A DNA stretch of 25,227 bases from DASCNA01 sp036011305 (GTDB lineage Bacteria > Verrucomicrobiota > Lentisphaeria > Victivallales > GWF2-38-69), in NCBI GenBank assembly GCA_036011305.1, contig DASCNA010000068.1, positions 1-25,227 of the forward strand, read 5' to 3'. Under the pieces are notes generated by a model. The model saw only the letters and a list, made by a program, of their open reading frames with translations, was not told the DNA's origin and made no database searches. Below, one piece after another: positions 25,108 through 25,227 of the stretch. The position numbers and the translations under genes were made by a program. The stretch's first letter is position 1; the number at the start of each line of letters is the position of its first letter.

Positions 25108-25227
25108 TTAATTAACGATTGGCTCAATACTCAAGATATTAAGCCCGAATTTTATATTTATAACAGTACAAATATTATGAGCTAGAATTTTTCTAGCCAT
25201 TCTATTTGTTAAATGCCACATATCTTT
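25108..25227 (-). CDS. C-terminal end of a probable transposase (partial)
   Basis: An open frame enters from the right edge on the minus strand and ends at a TAA (25108-25110), giving 39 residues. The core RMARKILAHNICTVINIKFG, then LSIEPIVN at the end, resembles the C-terminus of IS982/IS5-like DDE transposases, where a basic helix (R-x-x-A-K-I-x-A-H) is followed by a conserved IN and a hydrophobic last strand. The match is from memory of the pattern and the IS family is uncertain. The perfect GCTAGAA/TTCTAGC hairpin at 25181-25197 falls inside the ARKILA codons and is probably coincidental. Whether the gene is intact cannot be seen from this window. Confidence 0.5.
   Translation of the reverse strand, partial: KDMWHLTNRMARKILAHNICTVINIKFGLNILSIEPIVN

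Noticed and set aside
25181..25197. Perfect GCTAGAA/TTCTAGC hairpin as a terminator
   Set aside because: It lies inside the probable transposase coding frame, and no T-run follows on either strand.
1..25227. CRISPR arrays, tRNA or rRNA genes, integrase att sites
   Set aside because: No regularly spaced repeats, cloverleaf or rRNA-like sequence was seen by eye on either strand.

Overview
The window is strongly AT-rich and comes from a diderm (Gram-negative) bacterium. It encodes an LptD-type LPS-assembly porin, an outer-membrane lipoprotein, AsmA-like envelope proteins and several Sec signal peptides. Shine-Dalgarno sites are mixed: strong before the MFS, ynbE-like and ydbL-like genes, weak or absent before many others. 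I cannot fix the phylum. Fused haem genes plus the envelope gene set would fit a low-GC lineage such as Lentisphaerae or another PVC group, but that is a guess.

Layout. (1) 139-5225 (+): a tetrapyrrole/siroheme block made of two overlapping multi-domain genes, SirC-HemA and HemC-CobA-HemD, then threonine deaminase ilvA 34 nt later. (2) 5307-6269 (+): an alpha/beta hydrolase, then about 510 bp without a convincing gene. (3) 6782-11393 (+): an envelope block with a two-helix membrane micro-protein, a secreted N-acetylmuramoyl-L-alanine amidase, LptD and a small exported protein of unknown function. (4) 16190-11400 (-): a LysR regulator followed by an MFS importer, an atypical M19 dipeptidase and an N-acyl-D-amino-acid deacylase, which read as a regulated unit for taking up and degrading D-amino-acid conjugates. 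(5) 16475-19934 (+): a YdbH-YnbE-YdbL set, the proteobacterial inter-membrane lipid-homeostasis bridge. (6) 20252-21421 (+): an OpgC-like acyltransferase. (7) 24863-21455 (-): ilvB, upp and a secreted esterase. (8) 25227-25108 (-): the C-terminal end of what looks like a transposase, cut by the window edge.

How the genes fit together. Blocks 3, 5 and 6 all concern the envelope: peptidoglycan splitting, LPS export, lipid traffic and glucan acylation. Blocks 1 and 7 are primary metabolism: siroheme/haem precursors, isoleucine/valine synthesis and uracil salvage. Block 4 is an accessory catabolic unit.

The most unusual item is the HemC part of the HemC-CobA-HemD fusion. It keeps the catalytic Asp and the substrate-binding Arg residues but has lost all of domain 3. 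It contains no cysteine, so it has no attachment residue for the dipyrromethane cofactor. The second is the M19 protein, which lacks the canonical His-x-Asp and Glu metal ligands.
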